From contig NZ_CP014231.1 in NCBI RefSeq assembly GCF_001553645.1, positions 1,736,001 to 1,800,000 on the forward strand: a stretch of 64,000 nucleotides of DNA. The letters run 5' to 3'. The notes under the pieces were generated by a model. The model saw only the letters and a list, made by a program, of their open reading frames with translations, did no database searches and had not been told where the DNA came from. Every line of letters begins with the position of its first letter. The stretch's first letter is position 1. This document shows positions 27,266 through 36,759 of this stretch, one piece after another. Source of the DNA: Leptotrichia sp. oral taxon 847 (GTDB taxonomy: Bacteria; Fusobacteriota; Fusobacteriia; Fusobacteriales; Leptotrichiaceae). Position numbers and translations under genes: made by a program.

Positions 27266-28183
27266 ATGAAGAAGTTTTTTATTGCTTTAGCAGTGGGATT
27301 GATTATCGTTTCATGTGGAAATAAAAATGAAAGTGGGAAAAATGATTTAAAAAATGCTAATTTTTCGAAAAATCAAAATAAAGAAACTTTAGTTGCGAGT
27401 GTTCCGCCATTAAAATGGATAGTTCAAAGAATAGCAGGGAATGAGTATAATGTGATTTCTGTAATTCAGCCGAATATGAATCACGAATTGTTTGAGCCAA
27501 AAACAGATGACTTGATAAAACTTGAAAAATCTAAATTATTTTTTACATATGATGCTTTAAATTTTGAGGAAAAAATTACGAGTACAATTAATGATAAAAA
27601 TAAAGTTTTGAATGTTTTAAATGGAATTGATCCACATTTGTTTTTAGAAGATCACGATCACGACGAACACGGTGGACATCATCACGACGAGCATGAACAT
27701 AATGGGAAGTTTGATCCACATGTTTGGTTTTCACTAGAAATGATGCCAAAAGTTGCGGAAAATGTAAAAAATAAATTGATTGAAACCTATCCGAATAAAA
27801 AAGATAAATTTGAACAAAATTATAATAATTTTTTGAAAGAGTTGGAAAGTTTTAAAAAGGAAATTTCCGAAAAGATGTCTAAAAAGACTAAAAAATATTT
27901 TATGATTTATCATCCAGCATTGGAATATTTTTTAAAGGATTACGGAATAAAAGAAATAGCAATTGAAAATGAAGGAAAAGAACCATCAGCTAAGCAAATT
28001 CAAGAGATAATAAGTGAGGCAAAAGCACATGGAATTTCAACTATTTTAGTACAGCCTCAATTTCCAAAACAGAGTATTGATATTATTTCAAAAGAAATTC
28101 CAAATGCAAAAATTTCAACATTTAATACAGATGAAGAAAATGTTTTTGAAAATTTGAGAAAATTTGTGAACAGTTTACAATAA
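27266..28183 (+). CDS. znuA: Zinc ABC transporter substrate-binding lipoprotein (ZnuA-like)
   Basis: The 305-residue cluster-9 binding protein has a lipobox (IVSC, cysteine at about 17). A His/Asp-rich loop (EDHDHDEHGGHHHDEHEH, residues about 130-148) and the metal-site histidines in NHELFEPKTDDL, HVWFS and YHPALEYF favour zinc over manganese. The C-terminal acidic ligand lies in FNTDEE. It is followed by ATPase and permease genes, completing a Znu system. Confidence 0.9.
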   Translation: MKKFFIALAVGLIIVSCGNKNESGKNDLKNANFSKNQNKETLVASVPPLKWIVQRIAGNEYNVISVIQPNMNHELFEPKTDDLIKLEKSKLFFTYDALNFEEKITSTINDKNKVLNVLNGIDPHLFLEDHDHDEHGGHHHDEHEHNGKFDPHVWFSLEMMPKVAENVKNKLIETYPNKKDKFEQNYNNFLKELESFKKEISEKMSKKTKKYFMIYHPALEYFLKDYGIKEIAIENEGKEPSAKQIQEIISEAKAHGISTILVQPQFPKQSIDIISKEIPNAKISTFNTDEENVFENLRKFVNSLQ

Positions 28184-28328
28184 TTAAGTTTAAATAAAAT
28201 TTTACCTTCATTGTTAAAACAAAGGCATCTGATTTTGTAAATTCTAATGAGGTAAATTGTTAAAAAAATAAAAATTTCAATGGTTTTCTAAAAAATATAG
28301 AAATAAATTATTTTAGTTAGGGGAGAAA

Positions 28329-29033
28329 ATGAGAAATGACAAGAAATTAATCTCTGTGAAGAATTTGAATTTTAGTTATGGAAAAGATCTGGTTTTGAAT
28401 AATATTTCATTAGATATTTATAAGGGTAAAAATATTGCAATAATCGGAAGAAATGGCGGTGGGAAGTCCACTTTAGTAAAATTAATGCTTGGATTTTTAA
28501 AAAAAAAGTCAGGTAAAATTGAATATTTTATTGACAAACATAAAATTGGATATTTGCCTCAGATTAGAGAGTTTGATACCACATTTCCAATTAATATTTT
28601 TGATTTGGTGATTTCTGGACTCACAAAAAAATCGAATTTGTTTAAAAAATTTAGCAAAGATGACAAAACGCGAGTAAATAATTTGCTCATTGAATTTGGG
28701 ATTGAAAAATTGAAAAATAAATTGATAAGTGAAATTTCTGGAGGGCAATTGCAAAGAGCTTTAATTGCCAGAGCTTTGATTTCTTCACCAGAAATTTTGT
28801 TTTTGGATGAGCCAGAATCGTTTTTGGATAAAAATTTCGAATTTGAATTGTACGAAAAAATAGAGCAATTATCAGACTCAACAATTGTTGTAATTTCACA
28901 TGAGTTGGATAAATTGTGCCGTTATGTAGATTCGATTTTTATTGTAGAAGAAGAAATTCGTATTTTTGAAGATAAAAATGACTTTTTTAAAAGTGATTTT
29001 GCTTATGGACACATTCATAATCATAAAATTTGA
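28329..29033 (+). CDS. znuC: Zinc ABC transporter ATPase (ZnuC-like)
   Basis: The 234-residue ATPase has Walker A GRNGGGKSTL (position about 46), signature SGGQLQRALIARAL, Walker B EILFLDEPESFLD and the H-loop VISHELDKL. The family and the flanking znuA and permease genes define its role in metal import. A start at 28329 is supported by GGGGAG just upstream. Confidence 0.9.
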   Translation: MRNDKKLISVKNLNFSYGKDLVLNNISLDIYKGKNIAIIGRNGGGKSTLVKLMLGFLKKKSGKIEYFIDKHKIGYLPQIREFDTTFPINIFDLVISGLTKKSNLFKKFSKDDKTRVNNLLIEFGIEKLKNKLISEISGGQLQRALIARALISSPEILFLDEPESFLDKNFEFELYEKIEQLSDSTIVVISHELDKLCRYVDSIFIVEEEIRIFEDKNDFFKSDFAYGHIHNHKI

Positions 29034-29147
29034 AATTTTAAGAACGAAAAATACGAAAAAATTAATTATAAAGTTAAAAAATCAATATACGTAAAATTAA
29101 ATTGGTAAATTTAAATTTTTACAAAAAACACAAAGAACAGGAGAAAA

Positions 29148-29983
29148 ATGGGATTTTTAGAAATTTTTAACTACGCTTTTATGAGAAATGCTCTTATTGT
29201 GGGTATTTTATCAAGCATCTGCTGTGGGATAATAGGAACTTATATTGTAAATAAAAAATGGTGTTTATATCGTCAAGTATTAGCCACGCTTCGTATGGAG
29301 GAATTGGAATTGGCGTGTACTCAATTTATTTTTTTAAATTACCGACAGATGACCCTTTGATCTTTGGATTGATATTTTCAATATTATCAGGAGTTTTGAT
29401 ATTGGTGTTAAAAGATTTTTTTGGTGTAGACAGCGATTTAGGAATCGGAATAATGATGTCTTTTGGAATGGCAATTGGAATAATATTTTCTTTTATGACA
29501 CCAGGATACCAGGCAGATATGTCAACTTATCTTTTTGGAAATATTTTGCTATCAAATAGCACAAATATGATTTCTCTGCTAGTTTTAGATGTTATAACGG
29601 TTATATTTTTTATAATTTTTTATAAAGCGATTGTTTATTCGAGTTTTGATGAAAATTTTTATAGATTGTATGGCGTACCAGTAAAATTTGTAAATTATTT
29701 TATGATTATACTAATTTCATCAGCGATTATTATAAATATAAAAACAATAGGAATTATTCTAATAATTTCAATTTTAACAATACCACAAGCAACAGCGGCA
29801 ATTATTGCAAAAAAATATAATACGATATTGTATTTGTCGGTAATATTTTCGTTTTTAGGAATATTGTTTGGACTATATTTTTCCTATTTTTTAAATATTC
29901 CATCAGGTCCAGCAATAATCGTGGCTTTAATATTGTTTATGATAATTGTTAAAATTTTTGCTTTTGTTAAAGAGCATAATTAG
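29148..29983 (+). pseudogene. znuB: znuB frameshifted at an A6 run
   Basis: Permease of the zinc transporter. The start (MGFLEIFNYAFMRNALIV...GTYIVNKK) is in one frame. The rest, from MVFISSSISHASYGGIGIGV onward with several membrane segments, is in another. The break is at the A6 run 29253-29258: a seventh A gives VNKKMVFISSS, the expected continuous sequence of 278 residues. As written, the permease would be truncated and zinc uptake lost; slippage or undercall are alternatives. Confidence 0.87.
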
Positions 29984-29998
29984 ATAAAAGTTTTTTTT

Positions 29999-30031
29999 AA
30001 GTTCTCATCTATGTAAGTTGAGAGCTTTTTT
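29999..30031 (+). terminator. Terminator after znuB
   Basis: Arms AAGTTCTCA (29999-30007) and TGAGAGCTT (30019-30027) with one wobble pair, then a T run. Confidence 0.75.
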
Positions 30032-30148
30032 ATTGGATAGAGTTTTTTCGTGGATAAAATTTAACCAAAATAAAGAAACTCATTTGTTAAATAAACATTG
30101 ATTTTATTTAAGTTTTCAAATATAATATAAGAAATCAAGAAGAAAGAA

Positions 30149-31426
30149 GTGATAGCGGTGAACTCACAAGAATTAAATAAATTTATAAAAGAAAATGTTG
30201 ATAAAATTTATGATGAAATGGTAAAAATTAGAAGAACTATACATATGAATCCTGAATTGGGGGACGAAGAATTTGAAACGAGTAAATTGATTAAGGAATT
30301 TTTATCAAAAAATAATATTGAATTTTTTGAAATTATAAATACTGGCGTGGTTGCGACAATTTATAATGATGATAAGAAAAATGGTAAAAATCATACTGTT
30401 GCGACGAGAGCAGATATTGATGCACTGCCAATTTTTGAAGAAAATGATGTGGAATATAAGTCGAAGAATCTTGGGAAAATGCACGCTTGTGGGCACGATA
30501 CTCACACAACTATTCAACTGGGAGTTGCAAAAGTTTTGGCAAAAAATAAAGATAAATGGAATGGGACTGTGAGATTTTTCTTTCAACCTGCGGAGGAAAC
30601 TGATGGTGGTGCTGACAGGATGATAAAAAATGGCGCTTTAAAATTTGAAAAAAGAGCTTTTGGAAATAGTGATTTTGGAGATAAAGAAAAAGATAGTAGA
30701 GGTGAAAATAGAAAAATTGATGCGTTTTTTGCACTTCATATGGCACCTGAGATTCCGACTGGGAAAATTGGTGTGAAAGTTGGGAAAGCTCATGCTTGTT
30801 CGGCACAATTAAAAGCTACTATTCATGGAGTTTCAGCTCATGCGGCATTACCACATAAAGGTGTTGATGCGATATTGATTGGAGCAAAAGTGTTGGAATT
30901 TTTTCAGTCAATTGTGAGCAGAAGAATTGATCCTAGAGAAGGTGCAGTTATCACGATTGGGTCGTTTAAAGGTGGAGAAACGAATAATATTGTCTGTGAT
31001 AAAGTGGAAATGTTGGGGACAATTCGAACACTTTCTAATGAGACTAGACTTTTTATAAAAGAGACAATTGAAAAAGATTTACCGATTTTTGTAAAAAGCC
31101 TTGGTGGAAAGGTGGAAGTTAGCATAAGACTTGGTTACGCACCTGTGATTAATGATGAGAAAATGACAGACTTTGTTGCTGGAAATATCGTTGATTTGTT
31201 TGGAAAGGATGCGCTTGAGACTATAAAAGAAGCGAGAATGGATGTTGAAGATGTAAGTTATTTCTTGAATGAAATTCCAGGATGTTTTTTCAGATTAGGG
31301 ACAAGAAATGAAGCAAGAGATATGATTTACGATTTACATCATCCAAAATTTAACGTGGATGAAGAAGCAATAAAATATGGGATTGGACTACAATTAAAAA
31401 ATATTTTGGAATACTTAAAAAAGTAG
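30149..31426 (+). CDS. M20-family amidohydrolase (N-acyl amino acid hydrolase type)
   Basis: The 425-residue metallo-amidohydrolase has the family motifs TRADIDALPI (residues 88-97), GKMHACGHDTH, and FFQPAEETDGGADRMI, then the dimerisation domain and LHHPKFNVDEEAI near the end. An insertion of about 20 charged residues (about 175-190) is longer than in many relatives. Substrate unknown: hippurate-type, IAA-amino acid or N-acetyl-diaminopimelate hydrolases share this pattern. The start is either GTG at 30149 or GTG at 30158. Confidence 0.88.
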   Translation: MIAVNSQELNKFIKENVDKIYDEMVKIRRTIHMNPELGDEEFETSKLIKEFLSKNNIEFFEIINTGVVATIYNDDKKNGKNHTVATRADIDALPIFEENDVEYKSKNLGKMHACGHDTHTTIQLGVAKVLAKNKDKWNGTVRFFFQPAEETDGGADRMIKNGALKFEKRAFGNSDFGDKEKDSRGENRKIDAFFALHMAPEIPTGKIGVKVGKAHACSAQLKATIHGVSAHAALPHKGVDAILIGAKVLEFFQSIVSRRIDPREGAVITIGSFKGGETNNIVCDKVEMLGTIRTLSNETRLFIKETIEKDLPIFVKSLGGKVEVSIRLGYAPVINDEKMTDFVAGNIVDLFGKDALETIKEARMDVEDVSYFLNEIPGCFFRLGTRNEARDMIYDLHHPKFNVDEEAIKYGIGLQLKNILEYLKK

Positions 31427-31496
31427 CAGAGAACGTAAAAAGAGTTGTTTTCAAATTACAAAGATGATTTATAAAACTAGGAGAAAAAATTATAAA

Positions 31497-32885
31497 ATGA
31501 GAAAAAAATTTGAAATTGGACAGAAAGTAGAAATTGAGATTGAAAAAATTGTATTTGGTGGCGAAGGGATTGGCAGGGTTGATGGATTTACGTTTTTTGT
31601 TCCAATGAGTGTGCCTTGTGATAAGCTTGAAGTTGAGATTATTTCTTTGAAAAAGAATTATGGCAGGGGACTTATTACACGGATAATTGAGCCTTCAAAA
31701 GATAGAATTCCAGATTTGTCAAAGATAAGTTTTGAAGATTTTGATGGGTGTGATTTTGGAATGTTAAAATATGAGAAGCAATTAGAGTACAAAAATGAGA
31801 TGTTAAAGGAAGTTTTAACAAAGATTGGCGAAATAAATCTTAAAGAGGTTGTTTTGGAAAAAATAATTGGAAGTGAACATAAAAAAAATTATCGGAACAA
31901 AACAGCGGAGCCAATTTATAAGAAAAATGGAAAAATTATGACAGGCTTTTATTCGAGAAAATCTCACAATGTGTTTACAGCGAAGGAAAATCTGTTGCGT
32001 TCGGAAGTTGCTGATAAAATAATAAATAAATTTTTGGAAGAGATAAATGGTTTTAATAGGACAAAAAATGAATTTAAAGTTTATAATGAAGTCAACAATA
32101 CAGGATTTCTAAGGCATATAGTGGTAAGAAATAATGAAAAAAATGATGTTATGGTTGTTGTTGTCGTGAATAAAACTTCTCAATACAAGAATTTGGTTAA
32201 AGTTTTGGAAAAATTGTACGAAGAGAATAAAGAAGTGAAATCTGTTTACATTTCACTGAAAAAAGAGCAAAATAATGTGATTTTAGGTGACGAGTGTAGA
32301 CATATTTTTGGAGAAAGTTATTTGGTAGAAGAAATTGGAGGAATAAAATTCAAGATTTATCCAGATTCATTTTTCCAAATTAATAAAAGACAGGCGATAA
32401 AATTGTACGACAAAGCGATTGAATATTTTGGAGAAAATAAAAAAGGAACTGTGATTGATGCGTTTTCTGGGACTGGGACGATTGCGATGATACTTTCTAA
32501 AAACGTTAAAAAAGTTATCGGTATTGAAAGTGTTGAAAGTTCGGTTGTTGCAGGGAATATGACTATTGAAGAAAATGGATTAAAACATGTAAGTTTACTA
32601 AATGGAAAAGTTGAAAAAATTTTACCTGAAATTTTGAAAAAAGAAAAAATCAGTGGAATAATTTTTGACCCGCCTAGACGTGGGATTGACGAAAAGGCAC
32701 TTAGAAGTGTTGTAAAAAATAAAATTGAAAAAATCGTTTATATTTCTTGTAATCCAGCGACTTTTGCAAGAGATAGCAAATTTTTGATTGAAAATGGATA
32801 TAAGTTGGAAAAAATCATTGCGGTGGATATGTTTCCACAGACTGCGCATATTGAGTGTGTTGGATTGTTGACGAGAGTTAAGTGA
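31497..32885 (+). CDS. rlmD: 23S rRNA (uracil-5-)-methyltransferase, RlmD family
   Basis: The protein has an N-terminal TRAM domain (about 1-60), a central part, and an AdoMet-dependent methyltransferase domain with DAFSGTGTIAMILSK, FDPPRRGIDEKAL and the catalytic cysteine in YISCNPATFARD. Only one cysteine remains where RlmD has its Fe-S cluster (DGCDFGMLKYEKQ), so this is a cluster-free variant. The start at 31497 (ATGAGAAAAAAA, AGGAG upstream) gives 462 residues; the ATG at 31464 has no ribosome site. Exact target (U1939, U747 or tRNA U54) is not fixed by sequence. Confidence 0.88.
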   Translation: MRKKFEIGQKVEIEIEKIVFGGEGIGRVDGFTFFVPMSVPCDKLEVEIISLKKNYGRGLITRIIEPSKDRIPDLSKISFEDFDGCDFGMLKYEKQLEYKNEMLKEVLTKIGEINLKEVVLEKIIGSEHKKNYRNKTAEPIYKKNGKIMTGFYSRKSHNVFTAKENLLRSEVADKIINKFLEEINGFNRTKNEFKVYNEVNNTGFLRHIVVRNNEKNDVMVVVVVNKTSQYKNLVKVLEKLYEENKEVKSVYISLKKEQNNVILGDECRHIFGESYLVEEIGGIKFKIYPDSFFQINKRQAIKLYDKAIEYFGENKKGTVIDAFSGTGTIAMILSKNVKKVIGIESVESSVVAGNMTIEENGLKHVSLLNGKVEKILPEILKKEKISGIIFDPPRRGIDEKALRSVVKNKIEKIVYISCNPATFARDSKFLIENGYKLEKIIAVDMFPQTAHIECVGLLTRVK

Positions 32886-33080
32886 ATTAAATGTTAAAAA
32901 TATTTAGATAAAAAAATAAGATATTTAAAAACTATGTGGTTATTATACTGTAAAACTAATAAAAATATAATAAAATCAATATAAAAAACAAACAAAAAAA
33001 TAGTATACTCATACTGAAATTTGGAGGCAAAAAATTAAGAATTTTAAAAAATTAAATTAATGAAAAGTGAGGGAAGTACT

Positions 33081-33736
33081 ATGAAATCAATAAAAAAAAT
33101 AGTTCTGACAACTTTAATTGGAGTAGTGGCTATAGCTTCTATCAGTTATTCAGCTGTGTCAAGATCTTCAAGAAAAAAGGCAGCAAATAAAACTGCGACA
33201 ACTTCTAAAAATTTAACAAGAAAATTTAGCTGTAGCAGCGGAAATGTGACGGTTGAAAATCTTTCCACAAATAAAGTTAAATTAACAGATGATAGTGGGA
33301 AAGTTTACAATTTAAGATTGACAAGATCTGCCAGCGGAGAAGAATACAAAGGTAATGGAATTTCTATCCAAATAAAAGGAGACGACGCTGTATTTACAAC
33401 AAAAGGAAATGATGAAAGTTGTAATTTGACAAGCAGTACAAACTCAAATAATGGAAGTTCAAATCAAAAAATAAAAGTGGTAATTTGTTGAGAAAATTCA
33501 GCTGCGACAATTATCAAGATGTAACAGTTGAAAATCTTTCTACAGACAAAGTAAAATTAGCTGATGGTTATGGAACTATATATAACTTAGATTCTACAGT
33601 ATCTGGTAGTGGAGAAAAATATTCCGACGGAAATGTTTCTATTCAAATAAAAGAAAAAGAAGCTATTTATACAGAAAATGGAAAAGATAAAAGCTGTACT
33701 CTAAAAAGTACTGGACACGGTTCAATTGAAGAATAA
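33081..33736 (+). pseudogene. Two-domain MliC-like secreted protein, frameshifted at A6
   Basis: A signal peptide (KKIVLTTLIGVVAIASISYSA) is followed by a first domain (RKFSCSSGNVTVENLSTNKVKLTDD ... SASGEEYKGNGISIQIKGD) and a second, similar one (RKFSCDNYQDVTVENLSTDKVKLADG ... SGEKYSDGNVSIQI). Each has the MliC/membrane-bound lysozyme inhibitor pattern with two cysteines. The second is in another frame. One more A in the A6 run near 33465 joins them through SNQKNKSGNLLRKFSC (218 residues). The start is taken at 33081 (GAGGGAAG upstream). Confidence 0.75.
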
Positions 33737-33750
33737 TCACAAATAAAAAT

Positions 33751-33802
33751 AAAAAAAGCTGTTTATACGATTTTATCTGTTATGTTAAGCAGCTTTTTTT
33801 TT
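33751..33802 (+). terminator. Rho-independent terminator
   Basis: Arms AAAAAAAGCTG (33751-33761) and CAGCTTTTTTT (33790-33800) with a long T run. Confidence 0.85.
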
Positions 33803-33916
33803 ATTTCAAAATTAAAATAAAACTATTATAGTTAAAGAAAATATGATAAAATTTAATGGAATTTGATGTTAAAAGTCATTAGACCTTATGTTAATAAATT
33901 TAGAAAGGAAAGTCAT

Positions 33917-35145
33917 ATGTTAAAAAATATAAAAGAAAGCTATCAGCATTCATATTTTCTATATTTAAAATTGATGGCGGTAGGTATTATTATTGGTCTT
34001 ATTGTTGGAGTTATTGATATGATTTTTGGAAGAGGATTACTTTTAATTGGAGATATTAGGAAAGAATATTTATATTGTTTAGTACCTTTTTTGGCTTTGG
34101 CTGGAGTTTTAATAGTTTTTATTTATCAAAAATTTGCAGGAAAGACGAGTAAGGGCATGGGACTAATTTTTGAAGTTGGGCATGGGACTGAAAACAAGAT
34201 TCCTTTGAGACTTATTCCGATTGTGTCGATTGCAACTTGGATTACACATTTATTTGGTGGAAGTGCTGGGCGTGAAGGAGTTGCGGTACAATTGGGAGCA
34301 ACAATTTCTCATAAATTTAACAAATACTTTAATTTTCCGAATAAATCTAAAATTTTTTTAGTGATAGGAATGGCAGCAGGTTTTGGAGGATTGTTTCAAA
34401 CTCCGATAGCGGCATTGTTTTTTTCGTTAGAAGTCCTAGTTTTAGGAAATTTGCAGCTGTATGCTTTACTTCCAGCAATTGTTGCTTCATTTGTTGCGAG
34501 TTGGACTTCAGCTTTTCTTGGACTTGAAAAATTTAGCCATTTTGTAAATTCAAATTTAAGTGTAACGCCTTTCACATTTGTAAAATTTGTAATTTTGGGA
34601 ATAATTTTTGGAAGTGTTGGAAATTTATTTGTTTATTTGCAAAATTTTTTAAAAAAATATGTGGCAGAGAAAATAAAAAATCCTTATTATCGAATTTTTA
34701 TTATTGGAATCTTTTTGAGTATAATATTTTTGATGTTATATAATGGTAGATATACTGGGCTTGGAACTAATTTGATTGAAAATAGTTTTTCAGGAAAACA
34801 AATCTATATGTATGACTGGATACTGAAATTGATATTAACGGCATTGACACTATCTGCAGGATTTCAAGGGGGGAAGTGACACCACTATTTTCGATTGGGG
34901 CTTCATTGGGAGCTGTGATAGCTGTTTTTTTTGGGCTACCGATTGAATTTGTGGCAGCTGCAGGATATATAAGTGTATTTGGAAGTGCGACGAATACTCT
35001 ATTAGCGCCGATTTTTATCGGCGGTGAAGTGTTTGGATTTAACAATTTGCCATATTTTGTGATTATTGTTGTATTTGCTTATTCGGTGAACCGAAAAATA
35101 TCGACTTATGGACTGCAAAAAAATTATTTTGAAAAAGAAAATTGA
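33917..35145 (+). pseudogene. clcA: ClC-family chloride channel/transporter, frameshifted at a G6 run
   Basis: ClC proteins carry chloride or fluoride, often with proton exchange. The first frame, from ATG 33917 (AAAGGA upstream), has GGSAGREGVAVQLG and GFGGLFQTPIAALFFSLEV. The second frame, from 34876, has TPLFSIGASLGAV and the last helices. Between them G6 (34868-34873) breaks the conserved GFQGGEVTPLFSIG motif; a seventh G restores it and a 409-residue protein. The stop falls inside the pore region, so the split product should be dead if the sequence is right. Confidence 0.85.
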
Positions 35146-35210
35146 AAAATATTTGACAGTTGAATTTAAAATTATAATTTTTAAAAATTGAAAAAATATT
35201 GTAAATTGTG

Positions 35211-35239
35211 TTGACAAATATAGAAAAATATATTATACT
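35211..35239 (+). promoter_or_regulatory. Strong promoter of the tRNA genes
   Basis: Consensus TTGACA (35211-35216), 17 bases, TATACT (35234-35239). The tRNA-Leu starts 20 bases downstream. Confidence 0.85.
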
Positions 35240-35258
35240 ATTTGAGTAATTGAGGTTT

Positions 35259-35344
35259 GCCCGAGTGGTGAAATTGGTAGACGCAACGGACTCAAAATCC
35301 GTCGATTTTATATCGTGCCGGTTCGACTCCGGCCTCGGGCACCA
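35259..35344 (+). tRNA. tRNA-Leu (CAA)
   Basis: GCCCGAG/CTCGGGC acceptor stem, anticodon loop CTCAAAA within ACGGA/TCCGT, a long variable arm typical of leucine tRNA, GTTCGACTC T-loop and an encoded CCA end (35342-35344). Reads UUG codons. Confidence 0.95.
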
Positions 35345-35359
35345 ATCAAAAAAAGTTTC

Positions 35360-35434
35360 GGCGACATGGTCGAGGGGCTTAGGCAGCGGTCTGCAAAACC
35401 GTTTACACCAGTTCGAATCTGGTTGTCGCCTCCA
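35360..35434 (+). tRNA. tRNA-Cys (GCA)
   Basis: GGCGACA/TGTCGCC acceptor stem, anticodon loop CTGCAAA, GTTCGAATC T-loop and an encoded CCA end. The anticodon GCA defines cysteine, and the discriminator base is U (T at 35431), as expected for Cys. It follows tRNA-Leu by 15 bases and shares its promoter. Confidence 0.95.
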
Positions 35435-35449
35435 ATATAGATTTTTAGG

Positions 35450-35481
35450 AATGATTTGCTGTTAAGTAGTCATTTTTTTTT
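35450..35481 (+). terminator. Terminator after the tRNA genes
   Basis: Arms AATGATTTGCT (35450-35460) and AAGTAGTCATT (35464-35474), imperfect, followed by a run of T. Confidence 0.6.
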
Positions 35482-35501
35482 ATTTTATGAAAAAATTGTG
35501 G

Positions 35502-35507
35502 TATAAT
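35502..35507 (+). promoter_or_regulatory. Extended -10 promoter ahead of pheA
   Basis: TGGTATAAT, an extended -10, ends at 35507. No good -35 is visible. The pheA start is 40 bases downstream. Confidence 0.45.
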
Positions 35508-35546
35508 TAAGACAAAGAATTGATTTGATGCAAGGGAGAAAAATTA

Positions 35547-36728
35547 GTGAAAATAAGTAAAAAACTTAATTTGGGTGAAATTAGGGATAGAATAGATGAG
35601 ATTGATAATAAATTAGTGGTATTGCTGGAAGAAAGACTTAATATTGTTCGAGAAGTTGCACAATATAAAAAACAGACAGGTAAAAAAATTTTTGATGAAA
35701 CACGTGAAAAAGAAGTTGTGGAAAAAAATTTAAAAAAGGTAAAAAATATGGAATTATCTCATTATATTGAAATAATTCTTAAAGATATAATGAATTCCAG
35801 CAAAGAATATCAGAAGTTTAAAATTGGAAGTAATACAAAATATGTAAATGATTTGGATTTTTTTAATAAAAAAATAGGGTATACTGGAGTTCCAGGATCT
35901 TATGCATATGAAGTTTTAATAAATTTACTTAAAAATAATAAAAAGTTTAATGATAAAGATTTTGAAAGCAATAAAAATATTTTTAACTTTAAATGTCATA
36001 AAGATTTGGTAGAAGCGGTAAATAATGGAAAAGTTGATATTGGGATTTTGCCAATTGAAAATTCAATAGTGGGGGAAGTACGGGATAGTATTGATTTGAT
36101 TAATAAAAAAAGTATTCATATAATTGGGGAAGTTCAGCACAAAATTTCACATAATTTACTTGGAATAAAGGGGAGTAAAATTGAGGACATAAAAAATATT
36201 TATTCGCACGAACAGGCGTTTATGCAGTGCTCAGAGTTTTTAGAAAAACACGATTGGAAACTAAATAAAATGTCAAATACGGCGATTAGTGCAAAATTTA
36301 TTTCTGATTGTAAAAATATTGAAAATGCTTGTATTGCGAATAAAAAGACTAAAGAGATGTATGATTTAGAAATTTTATGCGAAAATATTAACAATGAAAA
36401 AGAAAATTATACAAGATTTTTCGTGATTTCAAATGAAGACATTGTTATTGACAAAAGTAATAAAATTAGTATTGTAACAAGTGTAAATGATGAAGCTGGA
36501 GCGCTTGTGGAACTACTTCAAATTTTTTATGAATATAGATTAAATATGGTAAATTTAAAATCTCGACCTCGTGAGAGCAAACCGTGGGAATATTATTTTT
36601 ACATTGATTTTGAAGGAAATATGAAAAATGAAAATGTGAAAATGGCACTTGAGAGAATTAGGAAAAAATCGAATTATTTGCAGGTTTTGGGAAATTACAA
36701 AGTTTATAATTTGCAATTAAATCATTAA
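35547..36728 (+). CDS. pheA: Bifunctional chorismate mutase / prephenate dehydratase
   Basis: The 393-residue P-protein has an AroQ-type chorismate mutase domain (about 8-90: IRDRIDEIDNKLVVLLEERLNIV), a prephenate dehydratase domain (about 118-290: IGYTGVPGSYAYEV and ENYTRFFVI) and an ACT domain near the C-terminus (about 303-385) with LKSRPRES, the phenylalanine-binding motif. It makes phenylpyruvate for phenylalanine and is likely to be feedback-inhibited by it. It starts with GTG and leads the aromatic gene cluster. Confidence 0.93.
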   Translation: MKISKKLNLGEIRDRIDEIDNKLVVLLEERLNIVREVAQYKKQTGKKIFDETREKEVVEKNLKKVKNMELSHYIEIILKDIMNSSKEYQKFKIGSNTKYVNDLDFFNKKIGYTGVPGSYAYEVLINLLKNNKKFNDKDFESNKNIFNFKCHKDLVEAVNNGKVDIGILPIENSIVGEVRDSIDLINKKSIHIIGEVQHKISHNLLGIKGSKIEDIKNIYSHEQAFMQCSEFLEKHDWKLNKMSNTAISAKFISDCKNIENACIANKKTKEMYDLEILCENINNEKENYTRFFVISNEDIVIDKSNKISIVTSVNDEAGALVELLQIFYEYRLNMVNLKSRPRESKPWEYYFYIDFEGNMKNENVKMALERIRKKSNYLQVLGNYKVYNLQLNH

Positions 36729-36759
36729 AATATTTAATTTAAAATAAAAAGGATAAAAT

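Noticed and set aside
35250-35465. Open frame across the two tRNA genes
   Set aside because: It is only the tRNA sequence read as protein; both tRNAs are complete.
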